A stretch of 64,000 bases of DNA from Sitta carolinensis (Eukaryota; Chordata; Aves; Passeriformes; Sittidae). The notes beneath the pieces are model-generated. The model worked only from the letters and a program-made list of their open reading frames with translations. It was not told the origin of the DNA and made no database searches. The stretch spans positions 116,287,655 to 116,351,654 of the forward strand of contig CM063283.1 of the NCBI GenBank assembly GCA_032173965.1. The letters are read 5' to 3'. The position numbers and the translations under genes were made by a program. Shown piece after piece: positions 35,195-46,799 of this stretch. How positions within the stretch are numbered: the stretch's first letter is position 1; every line of letters begins with the position of its first letter.

Positions 35195-35720
35195 AGGGAG
35201 CAGGGGGTTTCAGGAACTGCCTGGGACAGCCCAATCCCTGGGCCTCTACAGATCCCTCTGTAGTCTTCCTGTCTTCTGGTAGATCCTGTCCTCTACAAGT
35301 TGGCTGAGGGTCCCCTCCTGCAGGTCATTGATAGAAACATGACTGGTCTCAGTGCTGCAGTGGGGAGTCCCACTGGTGACTGGATACCAGCTGAATTAAA
35401 CTGTCCCCTACCATTGTCTGGGTCTGGCCATGCAGTCCCTTTGTTACAGTGAACAGTGGACCTGTCCAAGCCATGGGCAGCCAGTTTCTCCACAAGAATG
35501 CTTTGGGGGATGGTGTCAAAGGTTTAACAAAAGCCTAGGTAAACATCATCCCCAGCCTTTCTCTCTCCCACCAAGCAGGTCACTTTGTCATAGAAGGAAA
35601 GCTGTGGACAATCCAGGAAACTTAATTGCACCCTGCTTTAAGGGTAGAATAAAGAGCCCTGGGAACTACTGATCTGCCTACCAGCCTTCCCTCTGTGTCT
35701 GGGAAGATTTAGAATTAGGG
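35195..35720 (-). mobile_element. CR1 reverse-transcriptase fragment
   Basis: The minus strand at about 35400-35520 encodes the conserved CR1 RT stretch EKLAAHGLDRSTVH, preceded by remnants of the FDTIP motif. The frame is broken repeatedly. An ATTAAA (35395-35400) and an AATAAA (35648-35653) on the + strand inside this copy could serve the upstream two-exon gene. Confidence 0.8.
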
Positions 35721-36940
35721 CTTATTTAGAGATAAACCACTCTGAGGGATTCTCTATCAAACACGATGGAAATTCTGAGGGATGAAAAAGCAAACATTTT
35801 CAGAGGAATTTTCACCACCTTAGCTCACAAACATCCTCAGAGGTGGCATCTGGCAGCTCAATTTCTGCACGGCCCAGACGTGGCACTCTGGCTTATGTGG
35901 GAAAAGGATGGGAAGTGCAGAACTGAGTTCAGTCCCACCTTCAAGCAATTCCCAAGGAGTTCATGACCCTCCAGTGAAACCCTGGCTTGGGACAAGGCTC
36001 TGCTGCCTCTGGCATTGATCCAGGTGAGTGCAGGGGCTCCAGCAGGGAGTGGCAGTTCCTGCACTGCTCCCTGTCCTGCCCCAGAGCCCTGGGAACTGGG
36101 ACTGGGGGGTTGGTGTGGCTGCAGCCCCCCCCCCCCAGCTCTGGAAGGGAAGCTGGGATGAGCCCAATTCCCAGGGCCTGTGCTGGGGCTCCCTATGGAA
36201 CAGCACTTCAGGCTTTTGGTCAAGGGCTTATCCTGGTGCCCTGAGGCACAGGATGATCCATACATTTGTCCCTCCCTTATTGCTCACAGACTCACAGATT
36301 GAGGTCCTGCTCTTTTTGCCCTTCTTCAGGGGCTGCATCCAGAGGGATTTCCTCAGTTTTCTGCAGACCAGGGTCATTTTCCAGTGTCCCTAGGAAATTC
36401 CTGGAGCTGACCCATTCCTGAGTACAGAGCTCAGGACAAGAGAAGAACAAAGATTTTAGTGCTTACCACCTTAGATTTTCTTTTCCCATGATTACTCCTG
36501 CTTTTCCCATCTCAGAAGGTTCCTTGTCTGTATTTCAGCCTCAGAGGATTCTGTGAGGAGATTTCACACCCACAATTCAAGATCCCAGATCCAGAGGGTC
36601 GTTCATGAAGGTGGAGCAGTATTGGTGCTGCAGTGGATTTCTTCCATGTCCTTATAGATCATCTCAAATTTTATCCCCAACATTTTCCCTCCATCCACTC
36701 ACAACACCCTTTGTTTACCTTATGGTGCCTATTCCCTCCCTCGTGCATCACCTCAAGTCACCAAAGTTTGCAGTTGGATGCGAGCTGAAACCTGATTTTA
36801 ATCCCAATTCCATGACTCCATCTCTGGCTGGGAGTCACCGTCACCTCCCAGCTGGGTCCCAACTGCTTTCCAGCCATTCCATACTCCCACTGGACCTTGT
36901 CCAGCCAGTCCTGCGGCCCAGACCTGTTGCTGTGGCGCAT
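35721..36940. other. No gene recognised
   Basis: Short frames only. The two overlapping + frames at 35987-36393 run through a C-run (36127-36138) and have no conserved features. No named repeat was identified. Confidence 0.45.
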
Positions 36941-36944
36941 GGAG

Positions 36945-37215
36945 GGAACACACAGCAACACACACACACAGGTGCTCAAAAGAGAGCAAGTTTATTGTTG
37001 ACCTCGTATCTATATATTTCTGGACAGTGACCAGGGATTGGATAGAGAAGTTACCACCTCTCCAGTCCCACTGGTCAAATGAGAAGTCCATCAAGTGATA
37101 TCTTTTCACAAAGGAATGTAAATACAGTCTTTGTTTATCTTGCAATTCATGGGAAAGTACATTACAATTATGAAAACAAATCAGAAGGCTTTGAATGTCA
37201 GGGCAACGCAGACCT
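36945..37215 (-). mobile_element. LTR-like repeat, copy 1
   Basis: About 270 bases shared with 62.44-62.71 kb in the same orientation. Matched blocks include TTTATTGTTGACCTCGTATC versus TTTGTTGTTGACCTCGTATA, GAAGTTACCACCTCTC, AGTGATATCTTTT versus AGGTGATATCTTTT, and AAACAAATCAGAAGGCTT. On the minus strand the order is a body, a TATATA-type motif, AATAAAC, then a GT-rich end (TGTGTGTTGCTGTGTGT). This looks like a solo LTR. Neither end was proven by target-site duplications. Confidence 0.65.
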
Positions 37216-37384
37216 GCTCATCTCAATGCTGGATCCGTCCAACCCGAACCATTCTGGGATTGTGTTGACATAATCTCCAGGAGCTGTGAGGGATAGGATC
37301 CAAAGTATTCCTAACACCCTGAGAAAAAAAACATCCACCACTTTCCACAATCTGGGATGGGTGACTTTATCCAGGACATTTTCA

Positions 37385-37615
37385 TCCCAAATAATCCCAG
37401 ACAAGAAGCTGGAATGGGGGAAAACCCAGATCGGGGGTAAACTTGGACTGGATTTTTCCTGCACACTGGATCAGGGGAAAACCCAACCCAAACTTCTCCC
37501 AGAACCCAGATCAACAAAAAAACTGGACCAGATTTTGCCTGGACACAGGACTGGGGGAAACCCCAAACCAGAATTCTCCGGAAATCCGTACCAGGGGAAA
37601 ACCAGCACGGGATCG
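37385..37615 (+). repeat. Minisatellite, unit about 57 bases
   Basis: Roughly four degenerate units combining GGGGGAAAACCCAGATC, then ACTGGACTGGATTTTTCCTG, then GAACCCAGATCA. Examples begin near 37417, 37474, 37534 and 37592. The apparent 199- and 139-codon + frames start in it. Confidence 0.75.
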
Positions 37616-37619
37616 CAGT

Positions 37620-38550
37620 CACAATACGGGCGGGGGCCGGAGGGGGAGTGGGACTGGCAGGCCAGGGCCGGGCCGGTGGGGCGGGCGAGGCCGGGCCGAG
37701 CCGAGCCGAGCCGAGCCGAGCCGAGCCGGGCCGGGCCGAGCCGAGCCGAGCCGGGCCGGGCCGAGCCGAGCCGGGCCGGGCCGGGCCGGGCCGGGCAGGC
37801 TGCTGCGGGGTGGGGGGACCGGGCCGTCCCTTCCGCCCCTGCCCTCACACTCGGACTGGTGAGAGCCGTAGGTGGGAAAATTTAGGGTGATGAGGGGACA
37901 GAGCCGGCCCAGGTGTTGCAGTGATGATGAGGAGGGGCGGGTCCCGCGGGCAGTGAAACACCGAGCTTTGGGTGCTTAACGTGAGGCGGACGCGCTTTCC
38001 CGCGCTGCGCCTCCGCCCGGCCGCGCCGTCCTCAGGGAGCCGAGCCGAGCTCGGGGAACGCGGCGGGCGGGGCCGAGTTCAGCCGAGCCAAGCCGAGCCA
38101 AGCTGAACTCCGCCTAATGGCTGAAAGACACCGAGTTCAGCCGAGTTCTGCCGAGCTCTGCCAAACGAAGCAAAAGGCACTGCGATCAGCCGAAGCGAGC
38201 CGCGGTCGGCCGAATCCGGCCCCGTGCTCTCGTGCACGTTAATTCGTGCGAGTGCAGTCACTGCCTAAGGAGCTCCTGCCCGACTCCGCGCTCCCGTTCG
38301 TGTCCGGGCGGTGGCGGGGCCGCCCGCGCGATGCGGCAGCCGCGAAACACCGAGCTTTGGATGTTTAACGTGAGGTACCTCAGGGAGCCCGGAACCCGCC
38401 CCGGCGCGGAGGCTCACGGTACTTGTAGTCCCTGCGGCCGGAGCCGTCAGGCTCACGCTCCGGTGCCGCCTCTCCGCGGTCTCTGCGGTGGGGCGGGCCC
38501 GAGCGGGGAGGAGGAAGCCGCCTGTGTCGTGCACCCCGCGGCACTCGCTC
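37620..38550. promoter_or_regulatory. CpG island, promoter-like, with an internal duplication
   Basis: Very CpG-rich. A 32-base block, GAAACACCGAGCTTTGG plus (G/A)TG(C/T)TTAACGTGAGG, occurs at 37955-37986 and 38344-38375. CCTCAGGGAGC follows both copies. It lies directly upstream of the first URB1-like exon block. No TATA box was seen. There is an ATG at 38331, but its frame (to 38555) resembles no known protein. Confidence 0.5.
37680..37800 (+). repeat. (GCCGA/GCCGG)n pentanucleotide array
   Basis: About 22 tandem GCCGA or GCCGG pentamers inside a CpG island. A looser version (AGCCGAGCCAAGC) recurs at about 38040-38110. Confidence 0.95.
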
Positions 38551-38654
38551 GGTGATGCTCCTAGAGGTGACAAAATGCCGTATCTGTATCATAAAAGGAG
38601 CGTTTTACTGCGCACTAGAGTTTAAAATACAGTGCGGTACGGACCCTGGGTCGG

Positions 38655-38800
38655 GCGATGTCCCCCCACGAGGGCCGGGTCAGCTGGGACAGCCTTATCC
38701 AAGCTGGCTTTGGACACTTCCAGGGATCCAGGGACAGCCACAGCTTCTCTGGGCAACCTGTGCTGGACAGCAGCATCGAAAGGCAGAGCGAAATCCAGGT
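38655..38800 (-). mobile_element. CR1 fragment
   Basis: The + strand is a CR1 complement: AGCTGGCTTTGGACACTTCC, AGGGATCCAGGGACAGCCAC and AGCTTCTCTGGGCAACCTGT. Confidence 0.8.
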
Positions 38801-40199
38801 GCGTTTTTTGTGTTGCACTTAACCTTGTATTGCGTGACCAATGTGGCTTTCATCCTTTTTTTGATTTTGTTTTTTGGAGGAATTTAAAAGATGCCTTGTG
38901 TTCCAGGAGCGTTGCATTGTACCTCTGTTGTTTTTCCAGTTAGTCTGGGTCATCTGCTTAGGTTTTTTCTTCACCTATTAGATGTCCTGGATATGGTGGA
39001 TGTCCTGATTGAGGGCCATGATGGCTTAGATGAAGAAACTGGGTTCTCTTTAAATGAAGACATGATTATCCAAACATTTCCCTTCAGTGCTGTTGTCCCT
39101 GCTGCATTAGAAGCCAGGAATATAATGTTGCTTCAGTCTGAAAATGGAACAGGTACAGATTGTTTTTTTTTGTTTCATGTGTCATTTCTACCAGTGGAGT
39201 GAAAGTGGCATAATTTTTACCCATTTTTAATAACTTTTTACCATTTATAATTTTTTGCCTTGAGACTTTATTATCTTCCCTGCAGGCAGGAGGTGCAGAT
39301 CCATGGTGTTTTCTGCTCAAGAGAGGCAGTGAAGCTCTGTAGGTGCTTCTGCCCTTTTTCCCTGCCCCTGAAGAGAAGAGACAATGTCCCTGCATGGACA
39401 GCCTTGGTCTGGAAGTAGTTGGCTTCAGTGGCACAGTGTTGTAAGGGTAGAGTGTGGAGATCAGGAGAGGAAGGTGGTTTCCATGGCTGTAGGCAGCTCT
39501 TCCTGAGATCAGCGAGAGAGGACTGCACTGTTAAGTAGGAAATGGAGGCATTTTCCAAAGAAACTTTCTTCAGAAATGAAGCTCTGGTGGCAAATATTGC
39601 CAAGTTCTGCCACCTCCTTGAGGAAAATGTTGGAGTCACAGGGGCACAGGTGGGCTTGGAGCAGGATTTGCCAAGCCCACAGTGCCTCACTCAGTTCTCT
39701 GTGAGTATTTGGTTGTTGAGTAGCACTGGGGTGGGCTAAAGTTCTGACCCAGTTCTGATGGGGTGTGTACCCCCCAGTACAAATCAGTCCTTCTCTGAGG
39801 TGGTGCTTGGCAGGGGTCTTCTCCTGTTAAAATACAGACACATTTAGTACAACACAGTGAAGGTGGATTATTTCCTTCAGCAACAACTAATGTGTGGAGG
39901 ATTTTTCAGGTACCTCAGTGGTCAGGAACACTTGTCTAGGTCACTACAAACACTTTTGATCTTACTCAGTACTTTACTGAGCAATGCTCTGTGGGCTGCT
40001 GCCAAGGCCCAGAGGAAGGAGGGTTGCCCTGGTGTCTGTGCTCATATCAATAGTTAAATTTACTTTTGCTTTTCTAGGAGCTCACATTGTGGAGTGCCTT
40101 GTTGCTGTTTTCACTGACCTGCACTCTCAGAGAGAGCCCCTTGCTCTCTGCTTGGTGTTCCAGCTCTATGATAAAGATCTCAAGTTCACATCTGGAAGT

Positions 40200-40285
40200 T
40201 GCTGAGTATCCTCTACTATATCCTATCCTATAGCTCTACTATACTCCATGCTATGCTATACTATACTATACTCTCGATACTATAA
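40200..40285 (+). repeat. CTATA-type low-complexity repeat
   Basis: Imperfect (CTATA)n / (CTATC)n at 40207-40280, just after the second URB1-like exon. Confidence 0.85.
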
Positions 40286-43200
40286 ACTCTGGATACTCAA
40301 GCAATCTCAGGAACCTGTGGTATGGAGTACCTGAAGTCACTGAATTCTTGAGCCAGTATTTGTATAAAAACCTCCCAGTTTACATTAGGTAATGTAAATA
40401 TAACCTCCCAGGTTACATTTCCATCAGAAAGAGCATTTTTATTGCACTACTTCTGCATTTCTTGTTGATGGTGTTGGGACACAGACTTGCTGCAGGGCTT
40501 TTCTCTGATGACACAAGAGGTCTTTGTGGTGTTTGGGAGGTGATACCAGGGCTCAGCGGTGGTACCCAGACTCCTCAGCAGGCACAGCAGAGCCCAGTGT
40601 GTGCCATGGCCTCAGTTCACAGTGCCTGGAGTTCCCCTCAAGTGGGGAGGGCATCACAGGCCCCCTGGGCTGGGTTTGATGAGTTTTTCTGTCAGGCCAG
40701 CAGTGAACATTGCATATTCCCCTGGGGACCCTGCTGGATAGCTCTGTTCAATCAGGACTGCACTCTTGTGCTCCTGGAGCTTCAGCCCAGGTTCAGCTCA
40801 GAGCTCATCTCAGAACAAAGGTGGCTGAAGAGATTTTTGTTTCGTACTTCCCATTGTTGTCCTCTTGTGCTTTTTTCCACTTTAAATAGTTCAAAAACCA
40901 CAAGGGATGTAAGCGAAGGATGTACCATGGCACTGGATTCTGTATTTACCACTTTGCTAAAGAGAGCCTATGAGAGAGGAAGCAGTACCTTACTGGAAGA
41001 TGGTGTTCTGACAAAATTGAGAGACTTGGCTTCCTGGCTCCCACCTGAGCAGCTTTTGCTGGGAGTAAAGCACATGCTGCTCTACCTGAAATCCACAGTG
41101 GAGAACTTCAGCAGTGTAAGAGCAATATTGCAATAATGTGGTTATGTTTGGTTCATTTTAATGTAGAAGATGCAAATTACTTGGCTGTTAAAATCTAGGT
41201 TTCTAGTTCTGCAGCTCTTTTTTCTGTCCTTGGCTCTCAGGCTACATAGCACCATACAAAACTGCACTTAATTTGTAAACAAATGTCAGTTCTTCTGATT
41301 ATTGAGAAATCTTGGATTTACTTTTCATGGGTTACTTTACTGATGGGTGTGAGTGCAAATAAATTTGAGATTTTAATCCAGCTCCTGGGTCTCCTTAAGA
41401 GAGAAAAGGGAAACAGTTAGGCTTCTGTGGACAAACTTTGGTGCAGCTCCTTACAGCCAGTTACAAAGGCATCCCCAGTGAGAACTTCTGCAATCCACAG
41501 AGCACATTAAAGCTTTGGGGACATTGTTGTCAGCATTGGCCAGCAAAGATTTGGAGGAGGTTTTCCTTCAGGCTCTCCAAAGTGAGTCAGTCCTTGCTCT
41601 CGCAGTTGGTGTTGAGGTGCAGGCTCACTACCTTGCCCAGTGCTCACACACCTCCCTGGCCATTGTGGCCTTGCTGATCCAGCACCCCAGGACTCACCTG
41701 CTGCAGTTTGGGCTCTGGTGTCTGAGCAGTGCCACTGGGAAGTACCTCAGGAAGCACATGGAGAGCTTTCTTCCACTGGTTAATGTGTATTTGCAGTGCA
41801 GAGACCTGCATGGTTTCAGCTGACCCTCCACAGGTAAAGGCACTGCTGAGCCTTGCTTGTGGTTCAGGAGGCCAAATTCCCTGTTTAGAGTCTGCTGACC
41901 TTAAGGTCTTGAAATCTTCACACCATAGATGAAGGTGATAAAACTTAGATGTCCAACCTGTAGTGACTGTCTTGTCTGCAGTGCTGAAGGTGAAGAGCTG
42001 TTCTGAGTGTTGGCTGTTAGACTGAAGCCAAGTGATCTTGCAGTTACTGCTGCCCAGATTTCTCTTTTGAAGCCCTTATTTAATGCTTAGTGCATGTGAA
42101 AATCTGTCATTGTGCTTCTCTTGGTTCAGTACAGGAGGTAAAACCTTTTGCTCAGGCACGGATAAAAGAGTGTCTGGAGTGTGCAGTGCCACAGCCAGGG
42201 ACGGTGGTTTTTGCAGAACTTGAGCTTCCACTTTTACAGAGTCCAAAAATTTCTTCTAAAACAAATCTCTAGCTGTGGGCTGGCTACAGTAATGCCCTCC
42301 TAAGCTGGCAGTCCAGAACTCCACCAACCCATGTTGGGTTACGTCTATGGACAAATGTGTTAAATTCTCTACCAGCAAAATGATGAGTTAGGATTCAACT
42401 GGAGAGAACAGGATCGCTGTAATTTCATGTGTCTTATTGCCCAGAAATGTAAACAGCAAAGGAAAGAGGCTGGCTGGAGCTGTAGCTCGACCTACAAGGT
42501 CCAGCAGTGGTAAGACCTTGTCAGCACCCTGGGAAGGAGAGGATGGGTAAAGAAGTGAACCTCTCTGTAGCACTTCTCTGTAGCAGATTAGCAGCTGCTG
42601 TAGCATCATTTCCTAGAAATTGAGTGATCTGGGTCTGGATTAGAAAGTGATTTGGGATTAGTGTGTTGTTGTTTAACACCTGCAGGTGGTGGTATCTGTG
42701 CCCTCTGCTCTCCCAACAGTTATCTTTTGCCTGTCACACCTGTCCTGAGGAAAGCCCTGTGGAAAGAGCTCTGCCCTGGGATTCAGGACATGGGGGCGTC
42801 ACATGAGACCACTGTCAAACTGTAAAGTCTTTCAACGTTGTTGCCATCTTCGGGTAGCAAAGGGCTGCACAGCCTAATGGACCAGCTTCCTGCTGCTCTG
42901 CAGAGAGCAGGGAATGAAGAGAGGTGGGCAGTGTGTGTGTGCCTCCCTCAGGGCAGTTTGTCCTGGGAAGCACTGTGATAGGAATGGGAGCAGTAACAGC
43001 ATCCTCTCCTCACAGAATCTGTTGCTTTGTACTTTGGCAGCAAGACATTTTTAACATATACAAAGGCAAGTTAAAATATTAATAAAAAAATCAATAACTA
43101 TCTCTCTGCAGTTGGGCCATGGCAGATGCCATATGCAGAGTGCTTAAAGGCTCAGAGGAGCTGCATTCCTGAAGGAGACATCTCCTGTCAGCCTGCATGA

Positions 43201-43562
43201 GGGGGTTAGTTGCCATGGTCAGCAGCAGTAAAGATGAGAGCAGGCAAGAAGTTGAGAGGTCCATGTTGCTGAGGCTGGAGGAATTATTGGTGAGACTTCT
43301 TACCTGCTTTGCCACAGTGGGATTGTATGCATATGTGGGATTGGGCAGTTGTAGATTTTGTAAATATGGGTTGGGCTTGATTTCCTGGTTTATAGATTCT
43401 GGTTTCCATGGCTTTTAATAGCTTCTGCAGAGGTAACATAGTCCTGATAATCCTTTCTATGAAACAGTTTTATGTTCTTAATGATGGCTTTCTGGTAAGA
43501 GTCCACTTTGGAGATATGAGTTTGAGGTATTTAGGAGTAAGAAATCAAAGGTTATCCATGGT

Positions 43563-43563
43563 C

Positions 43564-43589
<26 letters not shown>
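43563..43589 (+). repeat. Poly-T tract
   Basis: About 27 consecutive T in the intron following the 43112-43289 URB1-like exon. Confidence 0.95.
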
Positions 43590-43595
<6 letters not shown>

Positions 43596-44819
43596 TAGAA
43601 GGTGTTTGAGATACTTCTGCTGAGACCCACCTGCCATGGCATCTGAAGTCTGGGGCAAAAATCTGGTTGATCATAAGTAGAAACCCAGACTTTGATCTTG
43701 AAGAACACTACTTGATCATTCCCTCTGGACTGTTTTCTTGGTTTGAATTCAGTAAACACAGATCCCTGTGACACATAACACTGAGGGTGTCTGAGCAGGG
43801 AATGCCCTTGCCCTCTCACTGGCCTTTGCTGAGACTCCCTTGTAGGACCTGGGGCTGCCTCGCGGTGTCCGGCCCATCCTGAGGGTGTTTCCAGCCTGGC
43901 GAGGTCGGCACCTGCCTTCCCAGGACTGTTGGCATCAGCTGCAGTCCATCTCCTGCATGCTGACCTGTTTGTTGTGGTTCCCAGCTCCTCAGGGCACATC
44001 AATTGTAAGGAGCCCCATGTGCCACGTGCAAAGCTTGGTTAACTAAACCACACCAAAATCTGGTGTCCAGTCTCTTGCTTTGTCTTGTCAAGTTGTGATT
44101 CCTTTCACACTTCAGGTATTTGAAGAGTTTTGAACCACTGGGGTTTTGGAACCTATAGCTTGCTTTTTAACTCCACACAGCCCATATGTTCCCCTGCTCC
44201 CAGACCAGCAAAACACTTGCAGTTTCCTTTGAACCAGGAGTCAGGATTGTTGTATCCAAGAGCTTTTTTCCCTGTTATCCCCCGATCATCCCACATGAGT
44301 GTTTGGCTTGCATGTTCTTAGTGTGTCCCTGGAACACAAATTGCTGTAGCAGCTCTGTGTGCCAAAGCTAAACCAACACCTGTTTTTACTTGCTGCTCAC
44401 AGTGTGTGATTCAAGGAGTGGCCCCAGGTGACTGGTGCCACCTTGTGAACACAGGACTCAAGTAAGTGTTTTCATTTTGATTTTAATTTCATTTTAATTT
44501 GGTTTGGTTTTCACTAATTTCATTTTCATTGCCAGGTTCTCGTTTCTTAAACAGCTTTTAATTTCAAGCAGGTTTCCTTGGGTCTGGTTGGGGTCTGACT
44601 TCTCTGTGATCCTCCTCCCAAAGGTACCTTTACAGAGATGAAACGTTTCTGAAGGTCCTGAACGTTGCCATCCGGTTCCTGTACAAGAAGGACTCCCCAC
44701 TCAGGCAGAGCTTAGTCAAGCTCTCCAAACTTCACATGATGGTCACACAGCACTCTCTGGTTTTGTCAGCCATCCTGAGGTCAGGGGAAGAAGATGGCAT
44801 GAACATCCAGACAAGAGGT

Positions 44820-46530
44820 ATTTTTTAATCCTCTTCTTCCTATACTAAATACAGTTAACCTTGTCTTTCCTGCATTATGGTCTCTTCATCCAGTAACACA
44901 CCCACCCATGTCAATACTTGTAGAGTACCTAACAGTTCCAGGATTTGGCATTTAAATTGTACCTCTGCTGGGATCTAAATGTTACATTCATCTTATGCTG
45001 GTTTTAAACACTTCTGGTTTAAAAACTTCTGGAAAGGTGGGTTTGTGTTTTCATCTTGGTTTGGGGTTTTGTTTGTTTTTCTGGTATTTTTAACCCAGTT
45101 GAAGTCTTGAATTCATTCTTTTGGTTTCTGTGAGGCAGTTAGTGTAAGATCACATATGAAGTGCACATAGATCCTGTGATGTTTAAACCTGTTTTAAAAT
45201 AGGTTGATACAGGAGATTTAAAGTTGATTTTGCAAGTTTTATAAAAATGGCAATTTAAATTACGTGCATTTCATATTGCAACCTTTCATGAGGAATATCC
45301 TTCCAGAAGAATATAAAATGGGTGCTAGTTCATATGTAGGATTGGCTTAGTTTCTTCTTCACTTGCAACTGAAATCCTGCCTGACCTTGAACCACATGTA
45401 ATCTACAGAGACCTCAGCTTTTCTTCACAGTACAGGGGTTTGAGATTCAGTGACTGAAGGAGCTGTGTAAGAAAAGGGGGGGAAATTTCTCAGGGCAGCA
45501 TGTTGATAACAAATTTTGTACTTATTGATGAGCAACATGTAAACAAGCTTTCAAGTTTTAAAACACCTGAAAAGACAAAAAAGCTCTAGTGCAGTCACCA
45601 GTTCAGTGAAATTAAAAAACAAAGGAATAGATTTTGCTGCTTGCTGTAGGTGTGTGTCTTACCTTTAGCATGTATTTCTGTAGATCAGCAGGATGGCGTC
45701 TGAGGCCAGCTGCAGTATTCCAGAGCTTGGTGTCTCGAGTGCACTCACTCAGGCTGGTGCTTTAGGAGCTGTTCAGTTTTGCTGTGCATTTTCTATTCGT
45801 GCACATAACTAGGGTCCAAGGGCAGGCCTTTTCACATCCTGGGAGTAGAGAAAACTGAAGTCGAGTCAACCCAGGACAAGTGTGCTACAGAGAGCCTGTT
45901 TGCTTGTGAGGAACCCAATCACTGGTATTTTGTGCTTCTCAGTCAGTTCCAGAGCAAAGGTGGGTGATTCCTGCCCCTCCCCAGGACAGAGTTGCTGTGG
46001 CTCACGAGCCCCTGCGGTGCTGAGCCCTGCTGCAAGGCACAGGGCAGGAGCCTTTTGCTTTTTCCTGCAGCTGGGCTGTGGACTCTGAAGCTTTTGCTGT
46101 GAATGCTCGAGTCCTTGGGAGGTTGCTGGGAGGGCTGCCTTTGTCTGTGCAACTCCTGAGCTCATTGCAGATGCCCTCCTGGGGAGGAAGGAGTGGAGCT
46201 ATGGCAGGATAGAGTACAGCACTCCTTTTTAACCAGAAGTGTGCATGCCTGGAAAGCTTCTGCAGAGTCGTGTGTTCCACCTTGGTGTCCTTAGCTGGCC
46301 GAGTGACTTGTGTCTTCAGCTTGGGAATACTGTTTCCAGGTGTCCTCTTGAATCACATGCATCCTAATCACGCTTTAGTGTCTTGGGGAAATGGGCTGTG
46401 GCATCTCTAGAGACAGATGCTGCTGGGAAACGTCCGGTGCTGTGTGTGCATCCCTTTGGAGTGGGGCTGGGGCTGTGTAGTTGTGCTCTGTGTCACTGAG
46501 AGCTGCAGGGCTCAGGCTGTGCCCGTGCCA
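44820..46530. other. Intronic sequence, nothing identified
   Basis: Sequence between URB1-like exons. The minus frames at 45866-46280 have no recognised similarity. Confidence 0.4.
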
Positions 46531-46799
46531 GAGGTGCTGCTGGCCGTTCAGCTGCCAGCTGTGCGGCTCAGCCCCTCTCTCTGGGGCAGCAGTCAGCTCC
46601 CAGTGCTGCTGGGAGCCTGCGGGGCCACGGGAGCACCGGGGCTGAGTGCCAGCCTGGCCAAGGCACTTCCTTCTGCATCTCGTTCTTGTCTGCACAGGAC
46701 ACTAACGCTGGGTTCAGCTGTGGCCTTTAGACCAGAAGATACTGCTGTTGCTTCAGTTGTATGAGAAGAATAATCACAGTCTCAGAAACTCCAGGTAAG

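Larger units (their letters stand above)
38982..46794 (+). pseudogene. URB1: URB1 (NPA1-like ribosome biogenesis factor), exons for the middle of the protein, with in-frame stops
   Basis: URB1 is a large HEAT-repeat nucleolar scaffold for early 60S assembly (human about 2270 aa). Exons: 38982-39152 (VLDMVDVLIEG, TFPFSAVVPAALEARN), 40078-40183 (AVFTDLHSQREPLALCLVFQ), 40890-41115 (LASWLPPEQLLLGVKHMLLY), 41503-41833, 42130-42178 (weak donor), 42720-42923, 43112-43289, 44403-44461, 44624-44817 (VTQHSLVLSAIL), 46532-46645 (divergent, weak donor), 46731-46794 (DQKILLLLQLYEKNN). Phases agree at every junction, which strongly supports the model. Exons 1, 2, 9 and 11 match remembered human URB1 segments from roughly residues 740-1300. 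Stops interrupt it: TGA 41821-41823 (could be a CGA to TGA change), TAA 42823-42825, TGA 43170-43172. The preceding exons are not upstream; exons for an earlier part of the protein lie at 54-59 kb. No exon was found after 46794. The middle exons are less certain individually. Confidence 0.8.

Noticed and set aside
39271..39739. 139-codon minus frame and 65-codon plus frame between the first two URB1-like exons
   Set aside because: Splice phases link 39152 directly to 40078 with no room for a coding exon. No similarity recognised.
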